64,000 bases of DNA from Cognataquiflexum nitidum (lineage in GTDB: Bacteria; Bacteroidota; Bacteroidia; Cytophagales; Cyclobacteriaceae), in NCBI RefSeq assembly GCF_022538055.1, contig NZ_JAKZAM010000009.1:62001-126000 (forward strand), read 5' to 3'. The translations under genes were made by a program, and so were the position numbers. Below are positions 17,126 through 26,299 of the stretch, piece by piece. Position 1 is the stretch's first letter. Every line of letters begins with the position of its first letter. The notes below the pieces were generated by a model. That model was not told the DNA's origin. It did no database searches and saw only the letters and a program-made list of their open reading frames with translations.

Positions 17126-17473
17126 TTAGTTCATGGGGATTACAGTCCTTACTTCAACAGTGCCACCCATCATAAGTATTGGGCATCTTTTTGCAAGTTC
17201 GGAGGCTACTTCTATCGATTCGGCCCTCAAGACCATATTGCCACCCATAGTTTGTCCCTCCGCTACGAGAAGTCCTTCTTCAATAGTCTGATTCGGGTTA
17301 ATTTTTTTGCCTTCAAAACCCAATTGGTGGGTGCTTACCAATTTTCCCTGCATGGCAATTGTACCGATAAATTCACCCCAGTACCTGTGCATTTCCTGCA
17401 TTTGCACCGGGGTGGGCTGTTCGTTGCTAGGCGGGTATCTGAATAGCAACATAAACTCTTTTAAATTTTCCAT
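17126..17473 (-). CDS. YciI-like (DGPF-domain) protein
   Basis: A 115-residue YCII-related protein with MLLFRYPP at the N-terminus, MQEMHRYWGEFIG, and the C-terminal ILMMGGTVEVRTV. Members act as small ferredoxin-fold enzymes or are fused to ECF sigma factors, and most are uncharacterised. It is the first gene of the operon. A Crp-type palindrome lies 57-72 bases upstream. Confidence 0.88.
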   Translation of the reverse strand: MENLKEFMLLFRYPPSNEQPTPVQMQEMHRYWGEFIGTIAMQGKLVSTHQLGFEGKKINPNQTIEEGLLVAEGQTMGGNMVLRAESIEVASELAKRCPILMMGGTVEVRTVIPMN

Positions 17474-17529
17474 ATTTTAAGTTTTTGGTGAATGATGTTG
17501 CTAAGATGCAGCAACTCAAAAAACCAAAA

Positions 17530-17545
17530 CTTGTCATATGGCAAG
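17530..17545. promoter_or_regulatory. candidate Crp/Fnr operator before yciI operon
   Basis: CTTGTCATATGGCAAG is a near-perfect palindrome (one mismatched pair) placed between the crp-like stop codon and the yciI-like start. Its core TTGTCATATGGCAA fits YTGNCWTAWGNCAR, the same pattern as the palindrome before the crp-like gene, and it resembles generic CRP/FNR boxes (TTGnn-n4-nnCAA). Confidence 0.6.
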
Positions 17546-17550
17546 AACTG

Positions 17551-18141
17551 CTATTCGTTTGCAATTTCTTTTCGGATGCGGCTCAAAGAGGTGTCGGTGA
17601 TTCCCAAAAAAGTAGCAATATGCTTGAGTGAGACATTTTGGACAATATGCGGTTTCATTTTCAGAAGTCTGAGATACCTGTCTTTGGCCTGATCAGCAAT
17701 CAGGGAAATGCTATGTTCTTTTAAGGCAAAGTAACTTCCTACAAGCAGTCCTCTTTGCTGTTCCCTGTAATTCAATACCGTGTTAAACAATTCTTGAAAG
17801 GATTCAAAGTTTATTTCCCAACAAATACAGTCAGTAAGGGCCTGAATATTCTCTCGGGTAGGAGCAAAAAAGAACATAGAAGGATAATCAATCACGACAT
17901 CACCGGATGCATAGAGATTGAAAGTAATGTCGTTGCCTTCAGTATCAATAATGTATGAGCGGACAAACCCACTTTCAATGAACCAGTATTTTTTTTCGAC
18001 CTCACCCTCTTTTAATAAATAATCATTTTTTTCAAAAGTCACTTTTTTATAACGGGGAATAATCCGCATCAATTCCTCTTGGGTTATGCCGCTTGAGGCA
18101 AATACTTTATTCAGGAAGTGCTGTTCAATAGAGTCTTTCAT
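17551..18141 (-). CDS. Crp/Fnr-family transcriptional regulator
   Basis: A 196-residue regulator with a cyclic-nucleotide-binding-like beta-barrel (about 25-125; DYLLKEGEVEKKYWFIESGFV) and a C-terminal winged helix (about 150-196; SLKHIATFLGITDTSLSRIRKE). The phosphate-binding cassette residues needed for cAMP are not evident, so the effector is unknown. It lies directly upstream of the yciI operon, transcribed in the same direction, and two related palindromes flank it. Confidence 0.92.
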   Translation of the reverse strand: MKDSIEQHFLNKVFASSGITQEELMRIIPRYKKVTFEKNDYLLKEGEVEKKYWFIESGFVRSYIIDTEGNDITFNLYASGDVVIDYPSMFFFAPTRENIQALTDCICWEINFESFQELFNTVLNYREQQRGLLVGSYFALKEHSISLIADQAKDRYLRLLKMKPHIVQNVSLKHIATFLGITDTSLSRIRKEIANE

Positions 18142-18179
18142 GCTTTTTTAGTTTATGGTTTATGTTTGGGGGAATTGGT

Positions 18180-18193
18180 CTGACTTAAGTCAG
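18180..18193. promoter_or_regulatory. candidate operator before the crp-like gene
   Basis: CTGACTTAAGTCAG is a perfect 14-base palindrome centred 45 bases before the crp-like ATG. It matches YTGNCWTAWGNCAR, shared with the palindrome at 17530-17545, so autoregulation is likely. Confidence 0.6.
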
Positions 18194-18516
18194 CTAAAAA
18201 TATAGGAATTTCTTTTTTTTAGTGCAATTATTTTTGGTTTAATCCTCGAAATAGAATTTTTTTCACAATTATTCTTAAATTTTCCAAAGAAATTATTTCT
18301 GATTTATTTTACAACCGATCCCCAACTTTTTAAAAAATCAAGTAGAAATCCAGCTAATGAATTTGGATCAAAAAATAAAGCAGGATCATTTCCATGTTCA
18401 GGGAAATTCACACCATTCAGTATAAAATGAGGGTGGGTTTTGAATGGCCATCAAAGAGTAAATTCACCAAAATACATGTTTCTAAAACTCTTTACTCCAA
18501 ATCCTGTTTCTCCAGC
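18194..18516. other. intergenic region, nothing recognised
   Basis: A divergent A+T-rich stretch between the crp-like gene and the STAS-like gene. An in-frame upstream extension of the latter to 18394 is open but has no family support. No repeat or promoter of good quality was found. Confidence 0.4.
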
Positions 18517-18921
18517 ATGGACAGCTATGCAATCATCGACGAATCGAATTTTCCCATTATCCGGATTCGATTTACAGGCAATAAAAGTACAGATCAAAAC
18601 TTCCAAACTTACCTCGACCAAACAAAGGCTTGTTACCGGTTAGAAAAGCGGTTGGCGATCATTTTTGATGCTTCGGATGCGGCAATTCCTTCCCTTTCTC
18701 ACCAAAAAATGCAGGCCAACTGGCTCAAAGAAAATGAGCAACTCATGAAGGAATTTTGTGCAGGAACAGCCTACATTATCCCCAATGCAGCAATCAGGGC
18801 GATATTGAAGATGATTTTCTCCTTTCAAAAGCAACCGGTTCCTTACAAAATCTTTGAATCTGAACCTGAAGCCAACACTTGGGTAAACGGACTTGACATG
18901 GATCGCAACTCCACTACATAA
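18517..18921 (+). CDS. SpoIIAA/STAS-like domain protein
   Basis: A 134-residue protein from MDSYAIIDESNFPIIRIRF. The pattern of a beta strand, a helix, then LAIIFDASDAAIPSLSHQK resembles the SpoIIAA-like STAS/SEC14 fold found in stand-alone Bacteroidota proteins. Phosphorylation or lipid binding is not inferable. The stop overlaps the convergent crtA-like gene by 8 bases. The start was chosen because the preceding 41 residues look non-conserved. Confidence 0.65.
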   Translation: MDSYAIIDESNFPIIRIRFTGNKSTDQNFQTYLDQTKACYRLEKRLAIIFDASDAAIPSLSHQKMQANWLKENEQLMKEFCAGTAYIIPNAAIRAILKMIFSFQKQPVPYKIFESEPEANTWVNGLDMDRNSTT

Positions 18922-19654
18922 GGTTTGGAGCGGGGTTCATCAAAGGACGAAGCGGATTGGCACCCTCCCAAGAACCAACAGTTTTGTAAGGAACGAAATT
19001 TGCAAAAAGCTCCTCGCTATACCAGCCTAGGGCACGGGTTTTTTGGATCACTTCCCTATGGAATTTGGAGCGATAGGCATAATTCCGCATGGATTCTTCG
19101 TCTTCCCACAGGCTGAACGTCGCCTGCATCAGCCATGGATATTCACCGATCCCGACGGAGAAAATCGACCCGTCCCGGTCGTCCATATTTTTGCTGACCG
19201 CGGGAACGTAGCTCCAGAATTTTCTTAGAAAGCGGAATTTGATCCTTGCTCTAGTAATGACTGCAATCGGTCCTGATTCGTAAGGTTGAATGGTTTCGAA
19301 GGGATTCTTGCCCGACCATTTTCCATGAGCTTTGCTGGTATTCATGAAAATATTCCAGAATTCGGTGGCACGTTTTTGAAAACCCGAAAAATGTGCGGAC
19401 TCCTCAAAATAGCTAGAGGCAGACTGTTCGGATTCCCACACTGCCAGCAAGGCATATACATTGACGTTGAGCATTTTGGAAAAGCCGTTTTTTCCGCCAC
19501 TTCCCATCAGCTTGAAGAATTCCAAACCTTGGACCGCTTTATAATCTTTGATGGATTTTTGCATTTGTCCAAAAATCCAGAATGCCTGCCTTCCCTCAAA
19601 TCGGAAAAGCGTAAAAGTGATGACCTGTTGTTTTGCGTTGGTAGATAATCCCAT
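18914..19654 (-). CDS. spheroidene monooxygenase (CrtA)-like protein
   Basis: A 246-residue relative of CrtA, the haem-dependent carotenoid 2-oxygenase. Recognisable stretches are FFKLMGSGGKNGFS, NVYALLAVWESE, ITRARIKFRFLRKFW and the C-terminal ALGWYSEELFANFVPY. In Bacteroidota the gene is linked to hydroxylated or ketolated carotenoids. Here no crtB, crtI or crtZ lies nearby, so the substrate is uncertain. Confidence 0.8.
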   Translation of the reverse strand: MGLSTNAKQQVITFTLFRFEGRQAFWIFGQMQKSIKDYKAVQGLEFFKLMGSGGKNGFSKMLNVNVYALLAVWESEQSASSYFEESAHFSGFQKRATEFWNIFMNTSKAHGKWSGKNPFETIQPYESGPIAVITRARIKFRFLRKFWSYVPAVSKNMDDRDGSIFSVGIGEYPWLMQATFSLWEDEESMRNYAYRSKFHREVIQKTRALGWYSEELFANFVPYKTVGSWEGANPLRPLMNPAPNLM

Positions 19655-19902
19655 TAGAAAAATCAGTTTGGAAAAATATGGAAGAGAGATAGATGCAGTA
19701 TTACTTATAGAGTAACTGAAAATTCAGATTTTGGTTGTACAACATAGCCGACCACAAATTTTCATCGGCATTAATTGCTCCCTGTAAGCCACTTCCATTC
19801 CTAAGGTTTATTGCAAAGATTCAATGATAATTGAAGAATTTTTCAATAATCCCTAAAAGCGTTTTTGTTATTTGGCAATCAAAACTAAAATCAAGCCAAT
19901 AC

Positions 19903-20700
19903 ATGAAAAAAATGAAATCATTTCTTGCTCTAAAGGTATTGCCAACATTTTGTCTCCTTTCTTTTTTCTATCAGCTTCCCACTTTTGCCCAGACAAATGA
20001 GAAAGAAAAAAAAATGGATTTTCTGGTGGAGCCTTATATTATGTTCCCCAATATGAATGGGCAAACCGGAATCGGTGATTTATTAAACATCCCTGTGGAC
20101 GCAAATCCGGGAGATATTTTTAGCAGGCTTCAAATGGCTTTTATGCTGAATACGGAATTAAGAACCGACAAATGGGCAGTCACGTCCGATTTCGTATATA
20201 TGAGACTGAATCAGGATATCCGGTCCGGATTGGTGATCAACTCCGGAGATGTTACCGCCAAGCAATTTATCTGGGAAGCAGTGGGATTGTATCGGGTGAA
20301 ACCTTTTTTGGAAATTGGTATTGGAGGTCGGTTAAACAGTCTAGATATCGAAGTGGATGCCCTTATCAATCAACCTTCTATTGGGGAGCCTGTGATAAGG
20401 ACTTTTTCAACAAGTCAAACGGAAACATGGTATGACCCCATTATTGTCACTCGACTGACGACTGAATTTAAGGAAAAATGGGAGTTACAATTCAGGGGCG
20501 ATATTGGTGGGTTTGGAATCGGATCGGATCTGACTTGGCAATTGCAAGGATATGTAGGCTACCGTTTCTCAGACTTGTTTCTGTTAACTGCCGGATATAG
20601 GGTGATTTATATGGATTTTGAGTCAGGACAAGCTCCCAGAGCTTTTGTGTTTGATATGCATCAGTTTGGACCAGTTATTAAATTCGGGTTTAATTTTTAG
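19903..20700 (+). CDS. outer-membrane beta-barrel protein
   Basis: A 265-residue protein starting MKKMKSFLALKVLP, with a signal peptide ending TFAQ. The mature part has alternating amphipathic strands (WAVTSDFVYMRLN, LEIGIGGRLNSLDIEV, WELQFRGDIGGFGIG) and ends in a terminal Phe (KFGFNF), the usual C-terminal signature for barrel insertion. No specific function is evident. An upstream start at 19831 would put a hydrophilic tail before the signal peptide and was rejected. Confidence 0.75.
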   Translation: MKKMKSFLALKVLPTFCLLSFFYQLPTFAQTNEKEKKMDFLVEPYIMFPNMNGQTGIGDLLNIPVDANPGDIFSRLQMAFMLNTELRTDKWAVTSDFVYMRLNQDIRSGLVINSGDVTAKQFIWEAVGLYRVKPFLEIGIGGRLNSLDIEVDALINQPSIGEPVIRTFSTSQTETWYDPIIVTRLTTEFKEKWELQFRGDIGGFGIGSDLTWQLQGYVGYRFSDLFLLTAGYRVIYMDFESGQAPRAFVFDMHQFGPVIKFGFNF

Positions 20701-20821
20701 AAACCAGAAAAAAGTCAAAGTTGGATAAGATAAATAGGGGAGGTTCAGTCCTGAAAACTCCGGATCAGTAACTATTCAAAATTATAACCACCATCCTATA
20801 ACATCAAAAAAATCACGGATA

Positions 20822-20880
20822 CAGGTTCAGTTTAACCGGATATTGCCTGTGTAAGATGCATAGGCAATATTCAAAACCTG
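20822..20880. repeat. long hairpin between convergent genes
   Basis: Nested arms CAGGTT / AACCTG (20822-20827, 20875-20880) and ATATTGCCT / AGGCAATAT (20840-20848, 20862-20870). It lies between convergent genes, where a bidirectional terminator is expected, but lacks a T-run. Confidence 0.5.
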
Positions 20881-20919
20881 AATTGTACATACTGCCATCA
20901 TCGCAGATACTCCTTTTAT

Positions 20920-21174
20920 TTATTTCAGATTTCGTTGGGTGAGCAATGCATTGACTTCTTTGGTTCTTTTATTTCTAGGGTCATTTACCATCTTATAGAC
21001 AAAGTATAGGGGGATAAGCATCAAAAATCCAAAAGTGCTCTTGAACAGGCTGAATATTACAATTCCGATTAGAAATCCGATAAGAAAGGCATTTGTGATT
21101 TGAAATGATTTCAATTTTTTTGCTTCAGCCAAAAGCTCTTGGTCTGTCATTTGGGAGAGTTCTTTGTTTTCCAT
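20920..21174 (-). CDS. small two-helix membrane protein
   Basis: An 84-residue protein with a charged helical N-terminus (SQMTDQELLAEAKKLKSF), two adjoining membrane segments (about 28-47 and 50-62) and a basic tail. Similar short proteins are frequent in Bacteroidota without known function. It marks the left border of the accessory island. Confidence 0.7.
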   Translation of the reverse strand: MENKELSQMTDQELLAEAKKLKSFQITNAFLIGFLIGIVIFSLFKSTFGFLMLIPLYFVYKMVNDPRNKRTKEVNALLTQRNLK

Positions 21175-21257
21175 GTGGTTTAATTTTTTTTCGATGATTT
21201 TTGAATTATTTCAAACTATTCAAAAGAACTCACAATTTTTATATGATTTCGTCCTAG

Positions 21258-24140
21258 TCAGGCAATTGTTTTTTTGGTTTTTTTCGGTTTCTCTTTGGTA
21301 AATAAGTCTGCTGTATATTTTTCATAAAGTTCAAATAGAAACACCATTCTGATGGCTTCACTTGTAAATATTTGCGGCCTATAAGCCAAGTCCACTGCTT
21401 TGTCTAACTCGTTGTGTGCTTTGATTAAAGCAGATGGCATTGTCAAGGGGTCATATAAATCCGCTAGAGAATTGTTTGGAAATAGTAGTCTAGTGTTTAA
21501 TACTTTTTGGGCTGCTGTTTCAATGGCTTTGATTTGTTTTTCCGTTGGATTTTCTGGCCATGGATAATTATTGTAAACAATATCTTTTGAATAACGAAAA
21601 TCACTTTTCAAACGACCACAAACTGATTTAACCCAAGCCATATGCATTATTGAACTTAATATACCTAAGTGGAAAAGACTACATTCAGGTATTATAAAAA
21701 GCAGATCTGTTGCAATGTATTCATCAGTAAAAAAATCTAATGGTATATACTTGCGCCTTTCTGAACTAACTTTTGGAATTACAATATACCTTTTAGAAAT
21801 TCTTCTGTCTCTAAACAATGCTGGAGTTGCAGCAAACTTTTGAGTTGATGGTGCAATACTATTTAACCTAAACTTTTTAACTAAGTCAATTCTCTTTAAG
21901 ACTTCAGGCATTGACTGCAATTCACTTGGTTTAGCTTCTGCTAACCATAAGCACCAACGAATTTTATTATGCAAAAACTCCTCCGCTCCAAAAACTCTTT
22001 TGATGAATTTAATCGATAAAGGATTTTTTTTAATCAAATCCTCTTTTTCCTCATTTGATAATAGTAAATGGCCGCCATCAAGAGGCATATTTCCAAAGCT
22101 TAGCTTCGGAACATTAGAAATAGGATTAGAACTTTTGTTTATTAATAAATCTTTTGCGTCAACTAAATACGGATTAATATTTTTTGCTTTGATTTCATGG
22201 GCTTCACCCTTAATGTCTTCATACTCAAAAATGCTCTTATTTACAGTGTCGAAGTTGGCGAACCCAACTATCACACAATATACAGCAGCATTTCCTTTGG
22301 CTTCATTACTCCATTTAAATGTGCGGTGTGCAAAATGAATTTTGATTTTGTATTTGTGAAGCATTTGGCCCCAAAGAATACTCGTTTGCTCGCCCTGAAC
22401 AATGGAGTTTGTTGAAACGAAAGCTACTTTAATTTTTGTGCCTTGAATATATTTGGCTGCTTTGATATACCAGCCCGTTACATAGTCCAAAACCCCACTT
22501 CCATCAGCATTGGAAAACTGACTGATAATTTGGTCACGCTGATGTTGCTTCATTATTTTAGAACCAATGAAGGGGGGATTTCCGATGATATAGTCAAACC
22601 TTATTTCATTTGTATGTTCAGGTTTACCTGAATGAACCGAATATGTTTCAGTCTGGACATTTACTTTGCCGTATTCGACTGGCGGTTCATTTACAACATA
22701 TATATTGGTGTGTTTGGCCACAACATACATTGAGTTGATAGGATTTAATAGTGATTGCCAGTCAATTTCCAATGCGTCTCCTTGAACAATGTTTGCGGAT
22801 TTATTTAATGGCAATCGGACAAAGTATTGTCCAAACTCATTGCTGACCATCATATTCATTTGGTGGTCAATAAGCCACATGGCTACTTCGGCAATCCGGG
22901 CAGGGAATTCTTCATACTCAATGCCACTAAATTGGTCCACGTCAATCCATAGAATTTGGCTGACGTCCAGAAATGTCTGACCTGATTTGTTGAGGGCTTT
23001 CAGAACTTCAAATTCTAACAAACGCAATTCTCGGTAGGTGATCACCAGGAAGTTTCCACAACCGCAAGCAGGGTCAAGGAATTTGAGTGTGCTTAATTTT
23101 TTATGAAACTCCCTTAACTTGGGTATTGAACCTATTGAAGCATAAAACTCTCTCCAGAGTTCGTCTAGGAAAAGTGGTTTGATAAGCTTTAAAATATTGG
23201 TTTCACTAGTGTAATGGGCTCCTAAGTTTCTTCGTTCCTTTGGGTTCATGACGCTTTGAAACATGGAACCAAAAATGGCAGGCGAAATCTTACTCCAATC
23301 TATATAACAACACTCCAATAAAGCTGTGCGCATTTTGCTGTCAAAACTTGCTGTGGGCAGGATTTCTTCAAACAACTTCCCGTTTACATACGGAAAGTCG
23401 GCAAGCTGTTCGTCGAGGTTCTTAAATCGGTTTTCTTTTGGTGTATTTAGCACCTGAAAGAGTTCTTGCAGCTTTGCCGCAAGGTCGGTACCATCAACAT
23501 TTGTGCGTTGTTCTATGAATTCTTGAAATTGTTGTTTGTTGAAAATAGTTGTGTCTTCGGCAAACAATAAAAACAGAATTCGAACCAAATAAACTTCTAA
23601 CGGGTGTCCGATATAGCCGATTTCTTCCAATCTGTCGTGAAGTTTACCCATCAGCTCGGCAGCTTTTATGTTTGCTGGGTCTTGTTCTTTATAAATTTTC
23701 TTTTGGTAGCCCAATAAATACCCAAAATGCTGGACGTTGTTTACAAGTTCATTGACTTTAAAGTCCACCGTTTGGTTAGCCTCAAGATCATAAAGTCGAA
23801 AGTTTTCAAAATCCGAAATGAGAATGTATTTCGGTAATTCGTGTTCTTTCAATCCATGCGTGTATTCAATGGCTTGGCTGTAAGCTCTGTCAAGGTTTTT
23901 GCCCCGACTTTTCATTTCAATTAGGATCGTTCCTTTCCAAAGCAAGTCAATGTAACCATCCCTATCATCCAATTTTTTCACTTTATGCTCAAAAGTCGAA
24001 ACTCGTTTTCTTGTAATACCAAACACTTCAAAAAACTCAATCAAAAACGGTTTTGCGTCAGCTTCTTCATTGAAAGTGTCAGCCCATTCTGTTGAGAATT
24101 TTAATGCTCGGTCTTTTATTTCGTTCCAACTTAAAGCCAT
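21258..24140 (-). CDS. MmeI-like type IIL restriction-modification enzyme
   Basis: A 960-residue single-chain enzyme combining nuclease, methyltransferase and target recognition. The N-terminal PD-(D/E)xK nuclease has D65 and E75-M-K77. A helical spacer (about 155-300) follows, then the adenine methyltransferase with motif I LDPACGCGNF (355-364) and motif IV NPPF (521-524). Residues about 620-840 form the target-recognition region, and a C-terminal helical domain closes the chain. One protein methylates one strand of its site and cleaves about 20 bases away in characterised relatives. Base composition is more A+T-rich than the flanks, fitting horizontal transfer. Confidence 0.92.
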   Translation of the reverse strand: MALSWNEIKDRALKFSTEWADTFNEEADAKPFLIEFFEVFGITRKRVSTFEHKVKKLDDRDGYIDLLWKGTILIEMKSRGKNLDRAYSQAIEYTHGLKEHELPKYILISDFENFRLYDLEANQTVDFKVNELVNNVQHFGYLLGYQKKIYKEQDPANIKAAELMGKLHDRLEEIGYIGHPLEVYLVRILFLLFAEDTTIFNKQQFQEFIEQRTNVDGTDLAAKLQELFQVLNTPKENRFKNLDEQLADFPYVNGKLFEEILPTASFDSKMRTALLECCYIDWSKISPAIFGSMFQSVMNPKERRNLGAHYTSETNILKLIKPLFLDELWREFYASIGSIPKLREFHKKLSTLKFLDPACGCGNFLVITYRELRLLEFEVLKALNKSGQTFLDVSQILWIDVDQFSGIEYEEFPARIAEVAMWLIDHQMNMMVSNEFGQYFVRLPLNKSANIVQGDALEIDWQSLLNPINSMYVVAKHTNIYVVNEPPVEYGKVNVQTETYSVHSGKPEHTNEIRFDYIIGNPPFIGSKIMKQHQRDQIISQFSNADGSGVLDYVTGWYIKAAKYIQGTKIKVAFVSTNSIVQGEQTSILWGQMLHKYKIKIHFAHRTFKWSNEAKGNAAVYCVIVGFANFDTVNKSIFEYEDIKGEAHEIKAKNINPYLVDAKDLLINKSSNPISNVPKLSFGNMPLDGGHLLLSNEEKEDLIKKNPLSIKFIKRVFGAEEFLHNKIRWCLWLAEAKPSELQSMPEVLKRIDLVKKFRLNSIAPSTQKFAATPALFRDRRISKRYIVIPKVSSERRKYIPLDFFTDEYIATDLLFIIPECSLFHLGILSSIMHMAWVKSVCGRLKSDFRYSKDIVYNNYPWPENPTEKQIKAIETAAQKVLNTRLLFPNNSLADLYDPLTMPSALIKAHNELDKAVDLAYRPQIFTSEAIRMVFLFELYEKYTADLFTKEKPKKTKKTIA

Positions 24141-24266
24141 TCTTTTTTCTGTTTTATATAGGGAGGTGTATTTTTTGCTGTTTGTTCAACATTTGTAATT
24201 AAAGACACAGAATGTTTGACATTTCTAAGATAAACATCATTGAAGCTAAACTTCTGTTATTTAGCC

Positions 24267-25250
24267 TTATTTCACCAATTCTTTCAACTTGTTTGATGTT
24301 TTTTGGCTATATCCCCTAATGATTTCCTCCAACTCTCCTTCGGCATTGATGACATAAAATGTAGGCCACATCTTATTGTTCAAATAGGTGGATGCAAAAC
24401 CAAATTCATCCCAAAGGTTGGTCCAGGTAATTTTCTCCTTTTCGTCTTTGCGGGTATTTAGCCAGATTTCCCGTGAGGAATCTTCCCAAATGGTTATCAT
24501 TTCTATTTTGTCATTGTTCAGGTCAGCAACCTTCTCGAGTATCCCAATACTCGCCACAGAATACCCGCAACCGGAGGAGAATAAAGCGATTAATGTCGTT
24601 TTGTTATTTGGTTGAATCACAGAAACTTGGTTACCATCTTTATCAGGCAAGGTGAAGTCTCCGACTTTACTGCCTATTTTGATCTTGTCCAGTTTTTTGG
24701 CAGCGATATAATTTTCAATCCTTTTCACATAAGCAGCGTTTTGGTGTTCCTCTTTGACAAGCTGGGTAAAGCGCTCCAAATCAGGAATACCAATCTTCTT
24801 TTTTTGCCTTTCCACAAAATACAAACTGGGAATATCGATGGGATTGGCAAGGATAAAATCGAATTGATCCTTTCCTTTTAAGGCTTCTATCTTTTCCGAA
24901 TTGTCTTGAAAAGGCAATAATCCCTGCATTTGGTAAGATTGGTCTGACCAATCTTTGGTGATTTGGACACTGTCACTTTCAAACCAAATCGAGGGAGTTT
25001 TTTGTTCGAATTTCCTTCCCTTAGTGATATGCCCCAAATAAAAAAAAGAAGGGGTCTGCGAAATGTTGACATCAACAGAAAAAGTCCCGTCAGCCGGTGG
25101 GTTTAAGGGGAATAAGCGCCCATCTATTCCCAGATAAATTGATTCTGCTGCATTCAGGTTTTCTATTTGCCCACTGATGTTGACGGCAACCTGTGCCTGA
25201 GTCTGGCAAAATGCCATGATGAGAACGAATGTCAAGAAATGCTTTTTCAT
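24267..25250 (-). CDS. TlpA-like thioredoxin-fold protein with incomplete active site
   Basis: A 327-residue secreted protein (signal peptide ending TQAQ) with an N-terminal DUF4369-like beta domain and a C-terminal AhpC/TSA-TlpA fold (about 190-327; GSKVGDFTLPDKDG). The redox motif is C228-G-Y-S231: the second cysteine of CxxC is serine, so disulfide exchange should be impaired or changed to a one-cysteine mechanism. Start 25250 (MKKHFLTF) gives a proper signal peptide. Confidence 0.82.
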   Translation of the reverse strand: MKKHFLTFVLIMAFCQTQAQVAVNISGQIENLNAAESIYLGIDGRLFPLNPPADGTFSVDVNISQTPSFFYLGHITKGRKFEQKTPSIWFESDSVQITKDWSDQSYQMQGLLPFQDNSEKIEALKGKDQFDFILANPIDIPSLYFVERQKKKIGIPDLERFTQLVKEEHQNAAYVKRIENYIAAKKLDKIKIGSKVGDFTLPDKDGNQVSVIQPNNKTTLIALFSSGCGYSVASIGILEKVADLNNDKIEMITIWEDSSREIWLNTRKDEKEKITWTNLWDEFGFASTYLNNKMWPTFYVINAEGELEEIIRGYSQKTSNKLKELVK

Positions 25251-25278
25251 TTTATCTGTCAATTTAAATTTGTTATAT

Positions 25279-25412
25279 GAGTATCCGCATTGTTGCACGT
25301 TGGCCTCTAGGAGGTAGTTTCGAATGCGGATACTCGTCTACAGACGACAGCCCACTGTCTACTGGGTATTTTTAATGGCTCCTCAAACAAATTATTGTTT
25401 GGCTATGTGCAA
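25279..25412. repeat. hairpin element upstream of the TlpA-like gene
   Basis: A perfect 13-base inverted repeat, GAGTATCCGCATT (25279-25291) and AATGCGGATACTC (25323-25335), encloses a smaller hairpin CCTCTAGGAGG. Downstream lie CGACAGCCCACT (25345-25356) and TTGTTTGGCTATGTGCAA (25395-25412), which recur at 47359-47370 and 47227-47244. It may be a mobile-element or cassette-boundary remnant. Confidence 0.6.
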
Positions 25413-25458
25413 GAAAGCGGATATACATAAATATTTTAGTGTGATTTGAAATTGATAA

Positions 25459-26229
25459 TTAAGTAATAATAATTTCTTTCAGCTTAAAAACTATCTTGAT
25501 CTTATTATAATATTCAAACTCCATTCTAATAAAACCATAATATTTCTCATCAAAAATAAATGTAGACCTAGATTCTCCCAGTATACTGTGCGTATCTACA
25601 GATTCAATTTCCCAACAATTGGTTATTGATTTTTCACCGACACTATCAGATACCAATCCGTTAACTTTAAAATCATTAATAACATTACCGACAAATTCTT
25701 TATTGTTTGGAAAGCCTCTCGCGATGAACAATTGACTTTTCCAATTCCCGCCGATTCTGAGCTCTTTTAGTAGCACTTCAGGATAAGCTGATAAGTAAGT
25801 GTATTGATACTGATTAGATCTTGGAGGGTGCAACCAAATTAAAGAATCATTTTCTATAAATCCGGTAGTTTCACTTTTAGTAATCCATGTATAATTTTCC
25901 CAACGTTTTTTTCCTTGTGCTCTATTTGATTTCCCTTTCGCAATTCTTTTTCTTTCTGCTGCAAAGGGATGCATAAATTTTTCTAGATTTAATGAATCAG
26001 GATAATAGCTAATTTCTAATTCCTTTTGTTTTTTCTGATATACCCAAGGTTTATTGTTAGCTTTTAGTTTTATCAACTCTCTTGTCAATGTGTCTACATT
26101 ATTTTCAATAAAATAAGCATCATAAACAAATGTCTTCGTTGTATCGAATATTTTAAAATTATTCTGGGCAATTAGCTCACTGCTAAAAATTAAACTAAGG
26201 GAAAGTAAAATTATTCTATTCATATTCAT
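25459..26229 (-). CDS. hypothetical secreted protein
   Basis: A 256-residue A+T-rich gene starting MNMNRIILLSLSLIFSSELIAQ, a clear signal peptide. No domain was recognised. The mature part contains WENYTWITKSETTGFI and LGESRSTFIFDEKYYGFIRMEFEY-like beta-rich stretches, and lacks a lipobox. It sits between the hairpin element and decayed VOC genes, in the accessory island. A longer frame to 26298 is open but would bury the signal peptide. Confidence 0.6.
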   Translation of the reverse strand: MNMNRIILLSLSLIFSSELIAQNNFKIFDTTKTFVYDAYFIENNVDTLTRELIKLKANNKPWVYQKKQKELEISYYPDSLNLEKFMHPFAAERKRIAKGKSNRAQGKKRWENYTWITKSETTGFIENDSLIWLHPPRSNQYQYTYLSAYPEVLLKELRIGGNWKSQLFIARGFPNNKEFVGNVINDFKVNGLVSDSVGEKSITNCWEIESVDTHSILGESRSTFIFDEKYYGFIRMEFEYYNKIKIVFKLKEIIIT

Positions 26230-26299
26230 GGTTTTTATGACCGTTTTGTTTACCTGTACATGCTTGTTGTTTTTATATATCACACGCATTTCATTCATC

